64,000 nt of DNA from Martelella limonii (GCF_013344475.1 NZ_JABUOU010000012.1:1-64000); one strand, 5' to 3'. Shown: positions 46,969 to 59,630, counted from the first letter of the stretch. The notes: generated by a model from the sequence alone, not told the origin. Made by a program: numbers and translations.

Positions 46969-48594
46969 ATGAACGCCCTTATCGCCAAGCTCAAGGAAAC
47001 GGCCGCGCGCGAAAACGCCACCGATCTGCGCGAAGCCTTTGCCGCCGATCCCGAGCGGTTTTCCAAATTCAGCGTCTCGTTTGAAGATCTGCTGATGGAT
47101 TTCTCCAAGACAGCCGTCAATGACGAGGTCCTCGATCTTCTGGTGGCGCTTGCTGACCAGGCCGGCGTTGCCGAAAAGCGGGCAGCCATGTTTGCTGGCG
47201 ACAAGATCAACATCACCGAGGACCGTGCCGTTCTGCACACCGCGCTCAGGAACCGTGCCAACACGCCGGTGATGGTGGATGGCAAGGATGTGATGCCGGA
47301 TGTCAACGAGGTGCTGGCCGCCATGGGCGATTTCGCCGAAGGCATCCGCACCGGCGCCATTCACGGCGCCACCGGCAAGCCGTTCACGGATGTCATCAAT
47401 ATCGGCATTGGCGGGTCCGATCTTGGTCCGGCGATGACGACGCTGGCGCTCGCGCCGTTCCATGACGGTCCGAAGCTGCATTACGTCTCGAATGTGGATG
47501 GCGCCCATATCGCCGACACGCTGAAGACGCTCGATCCGGCGACCACGCTCGTGATCGTCGCTTCCAAGACCTTCACCACGATCGAAACGATGACCAATGC
47601 CAGGACGGCGCGCAAGTTCATTGCGTCCGCGCTCGGCGAAGACGCGGTCGCGCATCATTTCTGCGCCGTTTCGACCGCGCTCGACAAGGTTGCCGAATTC
47701 GGCATCGACCAGTCGCGCGTGTTCGGTTTCTGGGATTGGGTCGGCGGGCGCTATTCGATCTGGTCGGCGATCGGCCTGCCGCTGATGATCGCGATCGGCG
47801 AGAAGAATTTCGGCCGGTTCCTCGATGGCGCCCACGCGATCGACACCCATTTCCGCGAGGCGCCGGTCAAGGAGAACCTGCCCTTCTTGCTCGGTCTCGT
47901 CGGCTTTTATCAGCGCGTCATCCTGGATTACCCCTCGCGCGCGGTCATTCCCTATGATCAGCGGATGTCGCGTTTTGCCGCCTATCTCCAGCAGCTCGAC
48001 ATGGAAAGCAACGGCAAGTCGGTGACGATCGAATCCGAAGCGGTGACGACGCCGACCGGCCCGATCGTCTGGGGCGAACCCGGCACCAACGGCCAGCATG
48101 CCTTCTTCCAGCTGCTGCATCAGGGCACCAACATCATCCCGATCGAGTTCATGATCGCGGCCAATGGTTTCGAGCATGATCTGCGCCACCAGCACCAGCT
48201 TTTGATGGCGAACTGCCTTGCGCAGTCCGAAGCGCTGATGAAGGGCCGCTCGCTTGAAGAGGCGCGCGCGCAGCTGACCGACAAGGGCGTGGATGCGGAC
48301 ACCGCAGACCGGATCGCGCCGCACCGCGTCTTCTCCGGTAACCGCCCCTCGATCACCTTCGTCTACAATCAGCTGACGCCTTATGCGCTCGGCCGTCTGA
48401 TCGCGCTTTACGAGCACCGGGTGTTCGTCGAAGGCGTTCTGTTCGGCATCAACTCGTTTGACCAGTGGGGCGTGGAACTCGGCAAGGAACTCGCCACCGG
48501 CCTGCTGCCGGTCGTTTCCGGCAAGGAAAGTGCCGAAGGGCACGATTCCTCGACGCAGGGCCTTGTTGCGGCGTTGCTTGGCGCCGCGAAGTAG
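46969..48594 (+). CDS. pgi: Glucose-6-phosphate isomerase
   Basis: Interconverts glucose-6-phosphate and fructose-6-phosphate. The 541-residue protein has [65 protein letters not shown] with the catalytic glutamate, and [20 protein letters not shown] 46969 follows agggagcagactgac and gives the usual N-terminus; the frame is open to 46885 but the extra 28 residues are not Pgi-like. Downstream lie two repeat-type palindromes and a terminator. Confidence 0.96.
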   Translation: MNALIAKLKETAARENATDLREAFAADPERFSKFSVSFEDLLMDFSKTAVNDEVLDLLVALADQAGVAEKRAAMFAGDKINITEDRAVLHTALRNRANTPVMVDGKDVMPDVNEVLAAMGDFAEGIRTGAIHGATGKPFTDVINIGIGGSDLGPAMTTLALAPFHDGPKLHYVSNVDGAHIADTLKTLDPATTLVIVASKTFTTIETMTNARTARKFIASALGEDAVAHHFCAVSTALDKVAEFGIDQSRVFGFWDWVGGRYSIWSAIGLPLMIAIGEKNFGRFLDGAHAIDTHFREAPVKENLPFLLGLVGFYQRVILDYPSRAVIPYDQRMSRFAAYLQQLDMESNGKSVTIESEAVTTPTGPIVWGEPGTNGQHAFFQLLHQGTNIIPIEFMIAANGFEHDLRHQHQLLMANCLAQSEALMKGRSLEEARAQLTDKGVDADTADRIAPHRVFSGNRPSITFVYNQLTPYALGRLIALYEHRVFVEGVLFGINSFDQWGVELGKELATGLLPVVSGKESAEGHDSSTQGLVAALLGAAK

Positions 48595-48646
48595 CTGCCG
48601 GCTTCGTGCCGGATTGAGGGGCGTTCCCTCATCCGGCCTTCGGCCA

Positions 48647-48668
48647 CCTTCTCCCCAAGGGGAGAAGG
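48647..48668. repeat. Intergenic palindrome (repeat family), copy A
   Basis: Perfect 10-bp inverted repeat CCTTCTCCCC / GGGGAGAAGG with a 2-base centre, 52 bp past pgi. Its sequence is related to the palindromes at 48723 and 19148. Confidence 0.7.
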
Positions 48669-48722
48669 GGAGTACGGCGCGGTTCTGCCTTGCCGCTTGC
48701 TCTGAGAACGCAGCATGTTTAC

Positions 48723-48745
48723 CCCTCTCCCCGCAAGGGAGAGGG
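48723..48745. repeat. Intergenic palindrome (repeat family), copy B
   Basis: 9-bp inverted repeat CCCTCTCCC / GGGAGAGGG with loop CGCAA. With copy A and the hairpin after rho it forms a set of CTCTCCC-type palindromes that look like dispersed rhizobial elements. Confidence 0.7.
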
Positions 48746-48810
48746 TCAAGCGTATGCGCCGGGTGAGGGCAAGCGCGCTACGGTCTCAGAGCGGCAAATT
48801 TTCTGCAAAC

Positions 48811-48842
48811 AAAAAGCCCCGGCATCACACCGGGGCTTTTTT
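48811..48842. terminator. Bidirectional terminator pgi region / membrane protein gene
   Basis: 12-bp stem AAAAAGCCCCGG / CCGGGGCTTTTT with a 7-base loop, A run before and T run after it. A textbook intrinsic terminator in both directions, between pgi and the minus-strand gene ending at 48865. Confidence 0.9.
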
Positions 48843-48864
48843 ATTCTCCTCCGTCCAGCGCCGA

Positions 48865-49269
48865 TCAGGCGTGGGTGGGGGTCGGCTTGTGCGGCGCGCT
48901 CTTGTGCGCGACCAGCATGAAGTAGATGAACACGAAGGGGATCGCCGACCAGTAGGCGACCGCCTTGTCGTGGCCCATGTTGCGGGCGCGGAAGGCGGTG
49001 AAGCGGCCGAAGGCCAGGCCCGGCACCACGGCATAGATCGAAAGACCCAGGAAGTAGGCGGTCGACAGCGCAATGCCCGAGCTGGTCACGGTTTCCATCG
49101 GGAAGGCGAATTCCAGGAGAAACGAGATCACGATGTTGATGATGAAGATGAAGCAGGCGCGCATGATGTAATCGATGCGATTGTACTCGCGCGTGGAATT
49201 CGTCCAGTAAACGCCGAGCAGAACGCCTACGGCACTGGTAACATAGGGAAAGAAAAACAGACCCGTCAT
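48865..49269 (-). CDS. Small membrane protein of unknown function
   Basis: A 134-residue protein I do not recognise. It has about four hydrophobic segments (LFFFPYVTSAVGVLLGVYW, ACFIFIINIVISFLLEFAF, STAYFLGLSIYAVVPGLAF, WSAIPFVFIYFMLVAH) and a short basic C-terminal tail with His and Pro (KSAPHKPTPTHA). The ribosome site gaggaggaa is strong, supporting the start at 49269. It is divergent from the cyo operon and ends at a strong terminator, so it forms its own unit. A role linked to quinol oxidase is only a guess from position. Confidence 0.8.
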   Translation of the reverse strand: MTGLFFFPYVTSAVGVLLGVYWTNSTREYNRIDYIMRACFIFIINIVISFLLEFAFPMETVTSSGIALSTAYFLGLSIYAVVPGLAFGRFTAFRARNMGHDKAVAYWSAIPFVFIYFMLVAHKSAPHKPTPTHA

Positions 49270-49775
49270 ATTCGTTTCCTCCTCGAAACGGTCATGCGCA
49301 ATTTGTCACATGCGTCCGATTGTCGCATGAAATGCATATGCACCGCAACTGCGAAAAGTATCGTTCCATTCTGCAACGGATCAGCGCGCCGGAAGGTTCC
49401 AGATGCGTGCTTTCATCGAGGTTTGGTACGTCGAGTTGCGCTGCAAGCGCGGATGGACGAGGATGTCCGGACGCAGGCTGGAAGATCGCGCCCTCGTGGC
49501 ATTTTTCACGCAATGCACGCGAAAACAGTGATGACACAGGTGACGGACATTCGCCCTTGTGCCAAAATGCCACAGCACGATAGCGGTTTATTTTTGACGA
49601 AATTGCGCTACTAGCTGCCGCATGTGCGCCCGTACCCGGTGGGGCGGGCGGGATGATCTCAATGGGAATGTCTGCGCCGCAGCGGATGTCGCGGGGACCA
49701 GAGCCGCAAGGCAGCAGGCAAGTCATCGACAACAAAGCTCGTGTTTTTCCGCGAAAACCGGGCGTTTGGCAGAGA
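49270..49775. other. Divergent intergenic region upstream of cyoA
   Basis: A 506-bp region without a convincing gene; the reading frames in it lack coding character. It holds three copies of a 6-bp word: CATGCG at 49293-49298 and 49309-49314 and the inverse CGCATG at 49324-49329, spaced 15-16 bp, close to the start of the minus-strand gene. This may be an operator. The cyoA frame is open upstream to 49653, but the lipoprotein signal places the start at 49776. Confidence 0.4.
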
Positions 49776-50894
49776 ATGAAGACGATTGTGAACCTTTCCA
49801 AGCTAATAAGACCGGCATTGCTGTTGCCGCTGGTGCTGGCCCTTTCGGGCTGTCAGCTCATTCTGCTCGATCCCGCCGGATGGGTTGCCAATGAGGAACG
49901 CGATCTCCTGGTCGCCTCAACCGTATTGATGATGGTGATCATCGTTCCGGTGTTGGTGATGGCGATCTACATTCCATGGCGCTACCGCGATTCACGCAAG
50001 GCGACGGATGACTACGATCCGGAATTCGAGCACTCCAATCTGTTCGAAGCCTTTATCTGGGGCGTTCCGGTGATGATCGTGGTCGCGCTCGGCGCTTTGA
50101 CCTGGGTCTATACCCACCGCCTCGACCCCTACAAGCCACTCGACCATATCGCGGGCGAGCCGCTGGAGGTCGAAGCCGTATCCCTCGACTGGAAGTGGCT
50201 GTTCATCTATCCCGAACAGAACATCGCGGTCGTCAACCAGTTCGTGGTGCCGACGGACCGTCCGGTCAATCTGCGCCTGACGTCTTCTTCGGTGATGAAC
50301 ACGTTCTCGGTTCCGGCTCTGGCGGGCATGATCTACACCATGGCCGGCATGGAAACGAAGCTTCACCTCGTCGCGGAGGACGCCGGCAAATATTACGGCC
50401 GTTCGGCAAATTATTCCGGTCCCGGCTTTGCCCATATGGATTTCGAGACCTTTGCGGTTTCGGAGGACGAGTTCAACAAGTGGGTAAACACGGTCAAGAC
50501 CTCGACCTCCGAGCTGTCGGTCGATGCTTACCAGACGCTGCAGAAGCCGACGGTTGCCGATGGCGTTTCCTATTACAACGGCGTTGCCGACAATCTGTTC
50601 GAGAAGATCGTCGGTCTCTGCGTCGAGCCCGGCAAGGTCTGCATCGGCGACATGATGATGCAGGACATGATGGGCGGCGGCGGCAAGAAGGGAATCGAGA
50701 CCAAGGATTCCTACGTGTATGACGAGTTCGCGCCAGGCGATGGTTTCGACCAGCACGCCTTCGAGGAAACGCTCCACGCCAATCCCGACGAGCCGACCAA
50801 GGGCCCGGTCAACGTCAAGAACCCCGACCAGACCGTCACGAACTTCGCCACCGGCGAAGGCGCGTCGAACGCTTCTGAATCCGTGAGGCAGTAA
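49776..50894 (+). CDS. cyoA: Cytochrome bo3-type quinol oxidase subunit II
   Basis: Subunit II of the quinol oxidase, 372 residues. A lipoprotein signal with lipobox LALSGC (Cys26) starts the protein and fixes ATG 49776. Two transmembrane helices follow ([21 protein letters not shown] and [20 protein letters not shown]), then the periplasmic cupredoxin-like domain ([35 protein letters not shown]). The CuA ligands of cytochrome c oxidases are absent, as expected for a quinol oxidase. The C-terminal part contains a methionine-rich stretch ([12 protein letters not shown]) flanked by a CVEPGKVC cysteine pair. The stop overlaps the cyoB start by one base. Confidence 0.94.
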   Translation: MKTIVNLSKLIRPALLLPLVLALSGCQLILLDPAGWVANEERDLLVASTVLMMVIIVPVLVMAIYIPWRYRDSRKATDDYDPEFEHSNLFEAFIWGVPVMIVVALGALTWVYTHRLDPYKPLDHIAGEPLEVEAVSLDWKWLFIYPEQNIAVVNQFVVPTDRPVNLRLTSSSVMNTFSVPALAGMIYTMAGMETKLHLVAEDAGKYYGRSANYSGPGFAHMDFETFAVSEDEFNKWVNTVKTSTSELSVDAYQTLQKPTVADGVSYYNGVADNLFEKIVGLCVEPGKVCIGDMMMQDMMGGGGKKGIETKDSYVYDEFAPGDGFDQHAFEETLHANPDEPTKGPVNVKNPDQTVTNFATGEGASNASESVRQ

Positions 50895-52876
50895 TGAGAT
50901 CTGAATTCTGGAATTTCATCTTCGGCAAGCTCACCTGGGCTGACATTCCCTACAATGTCATGATCCTGGATGTGACCTTTGCCGCAGTGGTAATTGCGGG
51001 TCTGACCGTCTTCGGGCTCATTACCTATCATCGCAAATGGGGCTATCTCTGGAGCGAGTGGTTTACCTCGGTCGACCACAAGAAGATCGGCGTGATGTAT
51101 ATCGTGCTGGCGCTGGTGATGCTGTTCCGCGGCTTTACCGATGCCTTCATGATGCGCACCCAGCAGGCGATCGCCGCCGGCGGCGCGCAGGGCTATCTGC
51201 CGCCGCACCACTTCGACCAGATCTTCACCGCCCACGGCACGGTCATGATCTTCTTCTTCGCCATGGCCTTCCTGGTCGGCGTGATGAATATCGCGATGCC
51301 GCTGCAGATCGGCGCGCGCGACGTTGCCTTTCCGTGGCTCAACAACTTCTCGTTCTGGATGACGGTGTCGGGCGCGATCCTGCTCAACGTCTCGCTGTTC
51401 ATCGGTCTGCTCGGCCGCACCGGCTGGCTTGCCATGCCGCCGCTTTCGGGAATCGCATACTCGCCCGATGTGGGGGTCGACTATTACATATGGTCACTAC
51501 AGATCGCGGGGATAGGCACGACGCTATCAGGCGTCAACATGATTGCGACGATCCTGAAGATGCGCGCGCCCGGCATGACGATGATGCGCATGCCTGTCTT
51601 CACCTGGACCACGCTCTGCGCGAACGTGCTGATCGTTGCAGCCTTCCCGGTCTTGACGGCGACGCTCGCCATGCTCGCGCTTGACCGCTATCTCGGCATG
51701 CACTTCTTCACCAACGACATGGGCGGCAACCCCATGATGTATGTGAACCTGATCTGGATCTGGGGCCACCCGGAAGTCTACATCCTGATCCTGCCCTGCT
51801 TCGGCATTTTCTCGGAAGTGGTCGCGACCTTCTCCGGCAAGCCGCTGTTCGGCTACCGCACGATGATCTACGCCACCGCCTGCATCATGGTGCTGTCCTT
51901 CGTTGTCTGGCTGCACCACTTCTTCACCATGGGATCCGGCGCCAGCGTCAATACCTTCTTCGGCATCTCCACCATGGTGATCTCCGTGCCGACGGGTGCC
52001 AAGATCTTCAACTGGCTGTTCACGATGTATCGCGGGCGGATCCGGTTCGAGACCCCGATGTACTGGACGGTGGGCTTCCTGATCACCTTCACCATCGGCG
52101 GCATGACCGGCGTCATGCTGGCGGTTCCGCCGGCAGACTTCCAGCTTCACAACACGCTGTTCCTGATTGCCCACTTCCACAATGTCATCATCGGCGGCGT
52201 GGTGTTCGGCCTGATGGCCGGTTACCAGTACTGGTGGCCGAAAGTGTTCGGCTTCAAGCTCGACGACAAGTGGGGCCGCCGTTCGTTCTGGTTCTGGTGC
52301 ATCGGTTTCTACATTGCCTTCATGCCGCTCTACGTTCTCGGCCTGATGGGCGTGACCCGCCGTCTGCAGAGCTACACCGATACCGGATGGCAGATCTATT
52401 TCATCATCGCCTGCATCGGCATGCTGACGATCGGCTGCGGCATCGCCTGCACCGTGATCCAGCTCGTCGTCTCGATCCGGAACCGCGACAAGCTGAAATG
52501 CGGTCCCGATCCGTGGAATGCACGCACGCTGGAATGGGCCACCACCTCGCCGGTGGCGCCCTACAACTTCCCGACCGATTTCGAAGTCACCGGCCGTGAT
52601 GCCTGGTGGCGGATGAAGAAGGAAGGCTTCCAGTGGCCGACCGACTACAAGCCGATCCACATGCCCAAGAATACCTGGGCCGGTATCGTGCCTGCCTTCT
52701 TCTGCCTCGCGCTCGGCTTCGGCCTGGTGTGGCACATGTGGTGGCTGGTGGTGCTGGGCTTCGTCGCCGCCATCGGCTCGATCATCTTCCACACCTTCAA
52801 CTTCGAGCGTGATTACTACATTCCGGCCGAACAGGTCGCTCGCGACCAGGAAAAGGCCAAGGAGGCACTTGCATGA
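50894..52876 (+). CDS. cyoB: Cytochrome bo3-type quinol oxidase subunit I
   Basis: Catalytic heme-copper subunit, 660 residues, with about 15 hydrophobic segments. It shows the heme/Cu centre segments [35 protein letters not shown] (His-Glu-Tyr of the CuB site), WLHHFFTMG and the bis-histidine segment [15 protein letters not shown]. It reduces O2 with quinol electrons and pumps protons in the inner membrane. It starts at the cyoA stop (TAATG) and overlaps cyoC by four bases, so all four cyo genes are translationally linked. Confidence 0.96.
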   Translation: MRSEFWNFIFGKLTWADIPYNVMILDVTFAAVVIAGLTVFGLITYHRKWGYLWSEWFTSVDHKKIGVMYIVLALVMLFRGFTDAFMMRTQQAIAAGGAQGYLPPHHFDQIFTAHGTVMIFFFAMAFLVGVMNIAMPLQIGARDVAFPWLNNFSFWMTVSGAILLNVSLFIGLLGRTGWLAMPPLSGIAYSPDVGVDYYIWSLQIAGIGTTLSGVNMIATILKMRAPGMTMMRMPVFTWTTLCANVLIVAAFPVLTATLAMLALDRYLGMHFFTNDMGGNPMMYVNLIWIWGHPEVYILILPCFGIFSEVVATFSGKPLFGYRTMIYATACIMVLSFVVWLHHFFTMGSGASVNTFFGISTMVISVPTGAKIFNWLFTMYRGRIRFETPMYWTVGFLITFTIGGMTGVMLAVPPADFQLHNTLFLIAHFHNVIIGGVVFGLMAGYQYWWPKVFGFKLDDKWGRRSFWFWCIGFYIAFMPLYVLGLMGVTRRLQSYTDTGWQIYFIIACIGMLTIGCGIACTVIQLVVSIRNRDKLKCGPDPWNARTLEWATTSPVAPYNFPTDFEVTGRDAWWRMKKEGFQWPTDYKPIHMPKNTWAGIVPAFFCLALGFGLVWHMWWLVVLGFVAAIGSIIFHTFNFERDYYIPAEQVARDQEKAKEALA

Positions 52877-53487
52877 CGATCGCTGATACGGGCGCAGATA
52901 CGAGCGCGCATCACGACGACCACGCCCATCACGAGAGCCCGACGCAGCTTGGGTTCTGGATCTACCTGATGAGCGACTGCCTGATCTTCGGCACGCTGTT
53001 TGCGACCTATGCCGTGCTCGGCCGCTCCTATGCGGGCGGCCCGGCGCCGAACGATCTGTTCCACCTCTGGTTCGCGCTGGTGGAAACGGCGCTCCTGCTC
53101 CTGTCGTCGGTCACCTTCGGCATGGGCATGCTCCGGATGGATAAGGGCGACAAGTCCGGCCTGATGAAATGGCTGATGATCGCCGGCCTGTTCGCCATCG
53201 GCTTTCTGGTCATGGAAGTCTACGAATTCCACGACCTGATCTCCGAGGGTGCAACGCCGGACCGTTCGGCCTTCCTGTCGGCCTATTTCACGCTGGTCGG
53301 CACCCACGGCCTGCACGTGACCTTCGGCACGATCTGGCTGATCGTCCTGCTGTTCCAGCTTCGCAAGCGCGGCCTGAGCGAGCCGATGCGCCGCCGCACC
53401 GCAACGCTTTCGATGTTCTGGCACTTCCTCGACCTGATCTGGATCGGCGTGTTCTCGCTGGTCTATCTTACCGGAGCGATCCTATGA
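52873..53487 (+). CDS. cyoC: Cytochrome bo3-type quinol oxidase subunit III
   Basis: Integral membrane subunit of 204 residues with five predicted helices. Characteristic segments are [23 protein letters not shown], the FHDLISEG loop (conserved glutamate) and [21 protein letters not shown] histidine-rich N-terminus ([13 protein letters not shown]) is present, as in other family members. It overlaps both cyoB and cyoD by four bases. Confidence 0.95.
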   Translation: MTIADTGADTSAHHDDHAHHESPTQLGFWIYLMSDCLIFGTLFATYAVLGRSYAGGPAPNDLFHLWFALVETALLLLSSVTFGMGMLRMDKGDKSGLMKWLMIAGLFAIGFLVMEVYEFHDLISEGATPDRSAFLSAYFTLVGTHGLHVTFGTIWLIVLLFQLRKRGLSEPMRRRTATLSMFWHFLDLIWIGVFSLVYLTGAIL

Positions 53488-53930
53488 GCAGCGCTGAACA
53501 CACTTCCCACGGCCATGGCAGCTTCAAGGGGCTGATGACCGGTTTCGTGCTGGCCGCGGTCCTGACCATCATTCCCTTCGGTCTGGTGATGGCCGGCGCC
53601 ATCTCCTCGAAAGGCTTCCTGCTCTCGGTCGTGATGATCTGTGCCGCAGCCCAGATCCTGGTGCATCTGCGCTACTTCCTGCTTCTGAGCCCGCATCAGG
53701 AGCATGGATGGACCATGGCGTCTTCGCTTCTGGCGCTGATCCTGCTTCTGATCGTGCTCGCCGGTTCGCTCTGGGTCATGCACAACATGAACGCCTACAT
53801 GATGCCGCTGCCCGATAGCGGGTTCACCTATCTCGATGATGGCACCATCGTCTGCGCCACGCCGGAGATTGCCCAGCAGCTGCGCGATGCCGGCGTCACC
53901 GGCAACATCATCGTGCAGGGCCAGCAGTAA
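53484..53930 (+). CDS. cyoD: Cytochrome bo3-type quinol oxidase subunit IV
   Basis: Small assembly subunit, 148 residues, somewhat longer than the approximately 110-residue E. coli protein. Three helices are visible (GLMTGFVLAAVLTIIPFGLVM, LLSVVMICAAAQILVHLRYFL, MASSLLALILLLIVLAGSLWV) followed by the typical MHNMNAYMMP. The extra C-terminal 40 residues (DSGFTYLDDGTIVCATPEIAQ) are hydrophilic and probably a lineage extension. Start ATG 53484 lies inside the cyoC stop. A strong hairpin ends the operon directly after it. Confidence 0.93.
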   Translation: MSSAEHTSHGHGSFKGLMTGFVLAAVLTIIPFGLVMAGAISSKGFLLSVVMICAAAQILVHLRYFLLLSPHQEHGWTMASSLLALILLLIVLAGSLWVMHNMNAYMMPLPDSGFTYLDDGTIVCATPEIAQQLRDAGVTGNIIVQGQQ

Positions 53931-53938
53931 GGCTTTCG

Positions 53939-53962
53939 CCGCCCGCGCTCAGGCGCGGGCGG
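53939..53962. terminator. Terminator after cyoABCD
   Basis: Perfect 10-bp stem CCGCCCGCGC / GCGCGGGCGG with loop TCAG, eight bases past cyoD, then TTCT. It probably ends or attenuates the operon before the SURF1 gene. Confidence 0.75.
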
Positions 53963-54139
53963 TTCTCGCCGGAGCCTCAGTTCCGGCAATTCCCCGGCAG
54001 GGCTTGCGAGGTCCGGCCGATGGTCCGGCAGGTGATCCGCGAGGCAGGCTGTGAGACCTCCGCGCGCCTCCTTTCCGCTCCTTTACAATGTTTTGTAAGA
54101 ATGTCGTTTTCCAGGAACGACCGGTCCGAAAGGCCCGCG

Positions 54140-54868
54140 ATGATGACCGCCAGCAAGAAATTCCTCTCCCTCACGATCGCAACGGCGATCCTGTTTTCCG
54201 TGTTTGCGGGTCTCGGCACCTGGCAGGTGTTCCGGCTGCAGTGGAAGCGGGCGCTGATCGAAGCCGTCGACCAGCGGGTGGAGGCGCCGGTGGTCGCAGC
54301 GCCGACCTTCGACACGCAGGTGACGCAGGCGGATGATGCCTATCGCCATGTGGCGGTGACGGGCACCTATTTCGAGGCGGCGCAGACGCTGATCTATTAT
54401 TCCACCCAGCTCGGACCGGGCTATTTCGTGATGACCCCGCTGATGCGCGACGATGGCAGCTATGTGCTGATCAATCGCGGCTTCGTGCCGGAGGGCCGCG
54501 AAGGCGATCCATCGCTCTATCCGGCGCCGAAGGGCGCGGTCACCGTCGAGGGCCTTCTGCGCATGCCGGAAGGAAAGGGCTGGCTGTTTTCGCGCGCCAA
54601 TGATCCGGCAGCGGGCAAGTGGTACCGGCGCGACGTGGCCTCGATCATGCGCACCAAGGGTCTGGTGCCCTATGCGCCCTATTTCATCGATGCATCGGCG
54701 GGCAGCAATCCGAGCGCGCTCCCGATCGGCGGTCTGACGGTGGTGAAGTTCCGCAATGCGCATCTGAGCTATGCCATCACCTGGTTTGTCATGGCCTTCG
54801 GCACGCTTGCGCTCTATGTCTTCGTGCTGCGACAGGAGGGTCGTCCGCCATCGGACGATGATGACTAG
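54140..54868 (+). CDS. SURF1 family oxidase-assembly protein
   Basis: Heme-delivery/assembly factor for heme-copper oxidases, 242 residues: an N-terminal helix (LTIATAILFSVFAGLGTWQVFRLQWK, with the conserved GxWQ), the SURF1 body (GPGYFVMTPLM, VLINRGFVP) and a C-terminal helix (LSYAITWFVMAFGTLALYVF). ATG 54140 is favoured by gaaagg upstream; an ATG at 54101 would add 13 residues. Located right after the cyo operon, so it likely assembles the bo3 oxidase rather than an aa3 oxidase, as reported for a dedicated Surf1 in Paracoccus. Confidence 0.9.
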   Translation: MMTASKKFLSLTIATAILFSVFAGLGTWQVFRLQWKRALIEAVDQRVEAPVVAAPTFDTQVTQADDAYRHVAVTGTYFEAAQTLIYYSTQLGPGYFVMTPLMRDDGSYVLINRGFVPEGREGDPSLYPAPKGAVTVEGLLRMPEGKGWLFSRANDPAAGKWYRRDVASIMRTKGLVPYAPYFIDASAGSNPSALPIGGLTVVKFRNAHLSYAITWFVMAFGTLALYVFVLRQEGRPPSDDDD

Positions 54869-55013
54869 CGCATCGGCCTGTAAATCAGGTTCTTTTTGCG
54901 GAAAGCACGATGCGTGGATCTGACAGCCCGGAGCATCCCTCTGCCTCCGGACAGGCGGGCAGTCCTTCAGGCAGGGCTTGCTGACGACTGTCAATTCGGC
55001 CGCCGCGGTTTTC

Positions 55014-55055
55014 TTATCCCCAGAAAATCGTTCCGAAGCGTGTGCTTGTGGATAG
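55014..55055. promoter_or_regulatory. Two DnaA-box-like sites upstream of nrdHIEF
   Basis: TTATCCCCA at 55014-55022 and, in reverse orientation, TGTGGATAG at 55047-55055. Each differs from TTATCCACA at one position. They lie about 200-240 bp before the NrdR-box pair. DnaA control of ribonucleotide reductase genes is known in other bacteria; its operation here is inference. Confidence 0.4.
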
Positions 55056-55250
55056 CGGGCAGAACTGGCTCTTGAGTTCCGGTTCAACTGCAGATTGGTA
55101 GTGCGCAACCGCCCTCAGCAGGCATGATTCGGGCTCAGTCACAATCGTGCCGACCGATTCGTTTTGTCCCAACCTCCTGTTTGCGTGTACCGGCGTTCAG
55201 CGTTTCGGCAATCTTTTTTTCACCATAATTGTGGAAATTAGCGAAGCTGA

Positions 55251-55297
55251 ATTCTATATATTGACGGTTGGGTCGTTTCAGGTAGCATATATAGTGT
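55251..55297 (+). promoter_or_regulatory. NrdR-box pair and promoter region of nrdHIEF
   Basis: Two sites resembling the NrdR consensus ACACTATATATAGTGT: 55251-55266 (10/16 matches) and 55282-55297 (12/16, with a perfect right half). Their starts are exactly 31 bp apart, the three-turn spacing typical of NrdR box pairs. A TTGACG at 55261-55266 could be the -35 element with an A/T-rich -10 (around 55284-55291) inside the second box, so NrdR binding would block the promoter. The remaining 54869-55654 region (786 bp) contains no convincing gene. Confidence 0.65.
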
Positions 55298-55654
55298 TGA
55301 TGAAGGGTCTGACGATTCGCATGGATGCGCGACAGAGCGTTTCCAAATCTGGTTTCACAAGTGGTTTCAAGCGTTTGGAGCGCATTTTTGCGCATGAATG
55401 TTGCCGCCTTGTGAAGGCTAAAAACATTGCGGTTTCAGACGCTTCGGAGGCATTGCTGAGAAGGGGTGATGTGAGCCTGGTACAACCGGCCGTCATCTCC
55501 GGCCGTGTCGCTTGCATCAGGCGACGTGCGGCCGATCGGAAAGAGGCAGGCACTTCCAGTTTCTGAGGTGCGCGCGTCTTTCCAGGATGCGCAAGACGAT
55601 GGTGTCGGCGGAAACCGGCGACGCTTCGACAGACATGAATATACGAGGATAGAA

Positions 55655-55876
55655 ATGAAGATCACCGTCTACTCCAAACCGGCTTGCGTACAGTGCAATG
55701 CGACCACCCGTGCGCTGGAGCGCAAGGGCCTCGATTATGAAGTCGTCGACGTTTCCGCCGACAACGAAGCCTATGACCACGTCGTCGGCATGGGCTATCG
55801 CCAGGTTCCCGTCGTGGTCGCCGGCGAGCAGCACTGGTCGGGCTTCCGTCCGGACATGATCGGCGCGCTCGCCTGA
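55655..55876 (+). CDS. nrdH: Glutaredoxin-like protein NrdH
   Basis: Electron donor of the class Ib ribonucleotide reductase, 73 residues, thioredoxin fold. The redox motif CVQC (Cys11, Cys14) is followed by the class signature segments QVPVVV and HWSGFRPDMI. ATG 55655 has gaggatagaa directly before it; the longer upstream frame is noncoding leader. It is the first gene of nrdHIEF and is preceded by a roughly 350-base leader after the NrdR-box promoter. Confidence 0.96.
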   Translation: MKITVYSKPACVQCNATTRALERKGLDYEVVDVSADNEAYDHVVGMGYRQVPVVVAGEQHWSGFRPDMIGALA

Positions 55877-55952
55877 GAGCGGGCCTGCGGCATCGCGCCG
55901 CAACGAATAGTGTGGAAGCGGCGATGAGCGGCGCTTCCCGATGCTGAAGATG

Positions 55953-55970
55953 GCGCGCCATTTGGCGCGC
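55953..55970 (+). other. Intercistronic hairpin between nrdH and nrdI
   Basis: GCGCGCC ATTT GGCGCGC followed by ATTT, in the 143-bp nrdH-nrdI gap. A smaller hairpin (TGCGGC / GCCGCA) lies near 55887. It may stabilise the nrdH message or reduce read-through into nrdIEF. Confidence 0.5.
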
Positions 55971-56019
55971 ATTTCATGTGAGGAGCGCAGATCGCGCTTT
56001 CGTTGAGGGGATGGCGGGC

Positions 56020-56412
56020 ATGCTCGTCTATTATTCCAGCGCCACGGGCAACACCCATCGTTTCGTGTCCAAGACCGGGCTTCCAGCCAAGCGTCTCGGC
56101 CCACAGGGCGACACGAAGAAGGTGGACGAACCCTATGTGCTGGTGGTGCCAACCTATGCCGGCGGCGACGGCAAGGGTGCCGTGCCGAAGCCGGTGATCC
56201 AGTTTCTCAACGATCCGGAAAACAGGGCGCTGATTCGCGGCGTCATTGCTGCCGGAAATACCAATTTTGGAAATACATACGGCATTGCCGGCGACATCAT
56301 CGCGGCCAAATGCAAGGTACCGTACCTCTATCGTTTCGAACTGCTCGGCACGGAAGAGGATGTCACCAACGTCAGACAGGGACTGGAAGAGTTTTGGAAA
56401 CGGCAGAATTGA
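56020..56412 (+). CDS. nrdI: Class Ib ribonucleotide reductase flavodoxin NrdI
   Basis: FMN protein that supplies the oxidant for the dimanganese-tyrosyl radical of NrdF. The 130-residue product has [16 protein letters not shown] (FMN phosphate loop), [17 protein letters not shown] and [20 protein letters not shown] 56020 lies nine bases after gagggg; ATG 56011 gives a three-residue-longer protein but is too close to that ribosome site, so the start is uncertain by three codons. nrdE starts three bases after the stop. Confidence 0.93.
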   Translation: MLVYYSSATGNTHRFVSKTGLPAKRLGPQGDTKKVDEPYVLVVPTYAGGDGKGAVPKPVIQFLNDPENRALIRGVIAAGNTNFGNTYGIAGDIIAAKCKVPYLYRFELLGTEEDVTNVRQGLEEFWKRQN

Positions 56413-56414
56413 CA

Positions 56415-59581
<3,167 letters not shown>

Positions 59582-59607
59582 TACGTCCCGTTCAATGTAG
59601 ATCATAG

Positions 59608-59630
59608 AAAGGCGGCCTCTGGCCGCCTTT
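59608..59630. terminator. Terminator after nrdHIEF
   Basis: AAAGGCGGCC TCT GGCCGCCTTT, a 10-bp perfect stem with a 3-base loop and flanking A and T runs. Strong intrinsic terminator, 27 bp past the nrdF stop. Confidence 0.88.

Noticed and set aside
55147-55566. 139-codon frame in the nrdH leader region
   Set aside because: It covers the NrdR-box promoter region, has no ribosome-binding site at its start and no recognisable motif; the region behaves like a regulatory leader. A shorter frame from 55300 is also without support.
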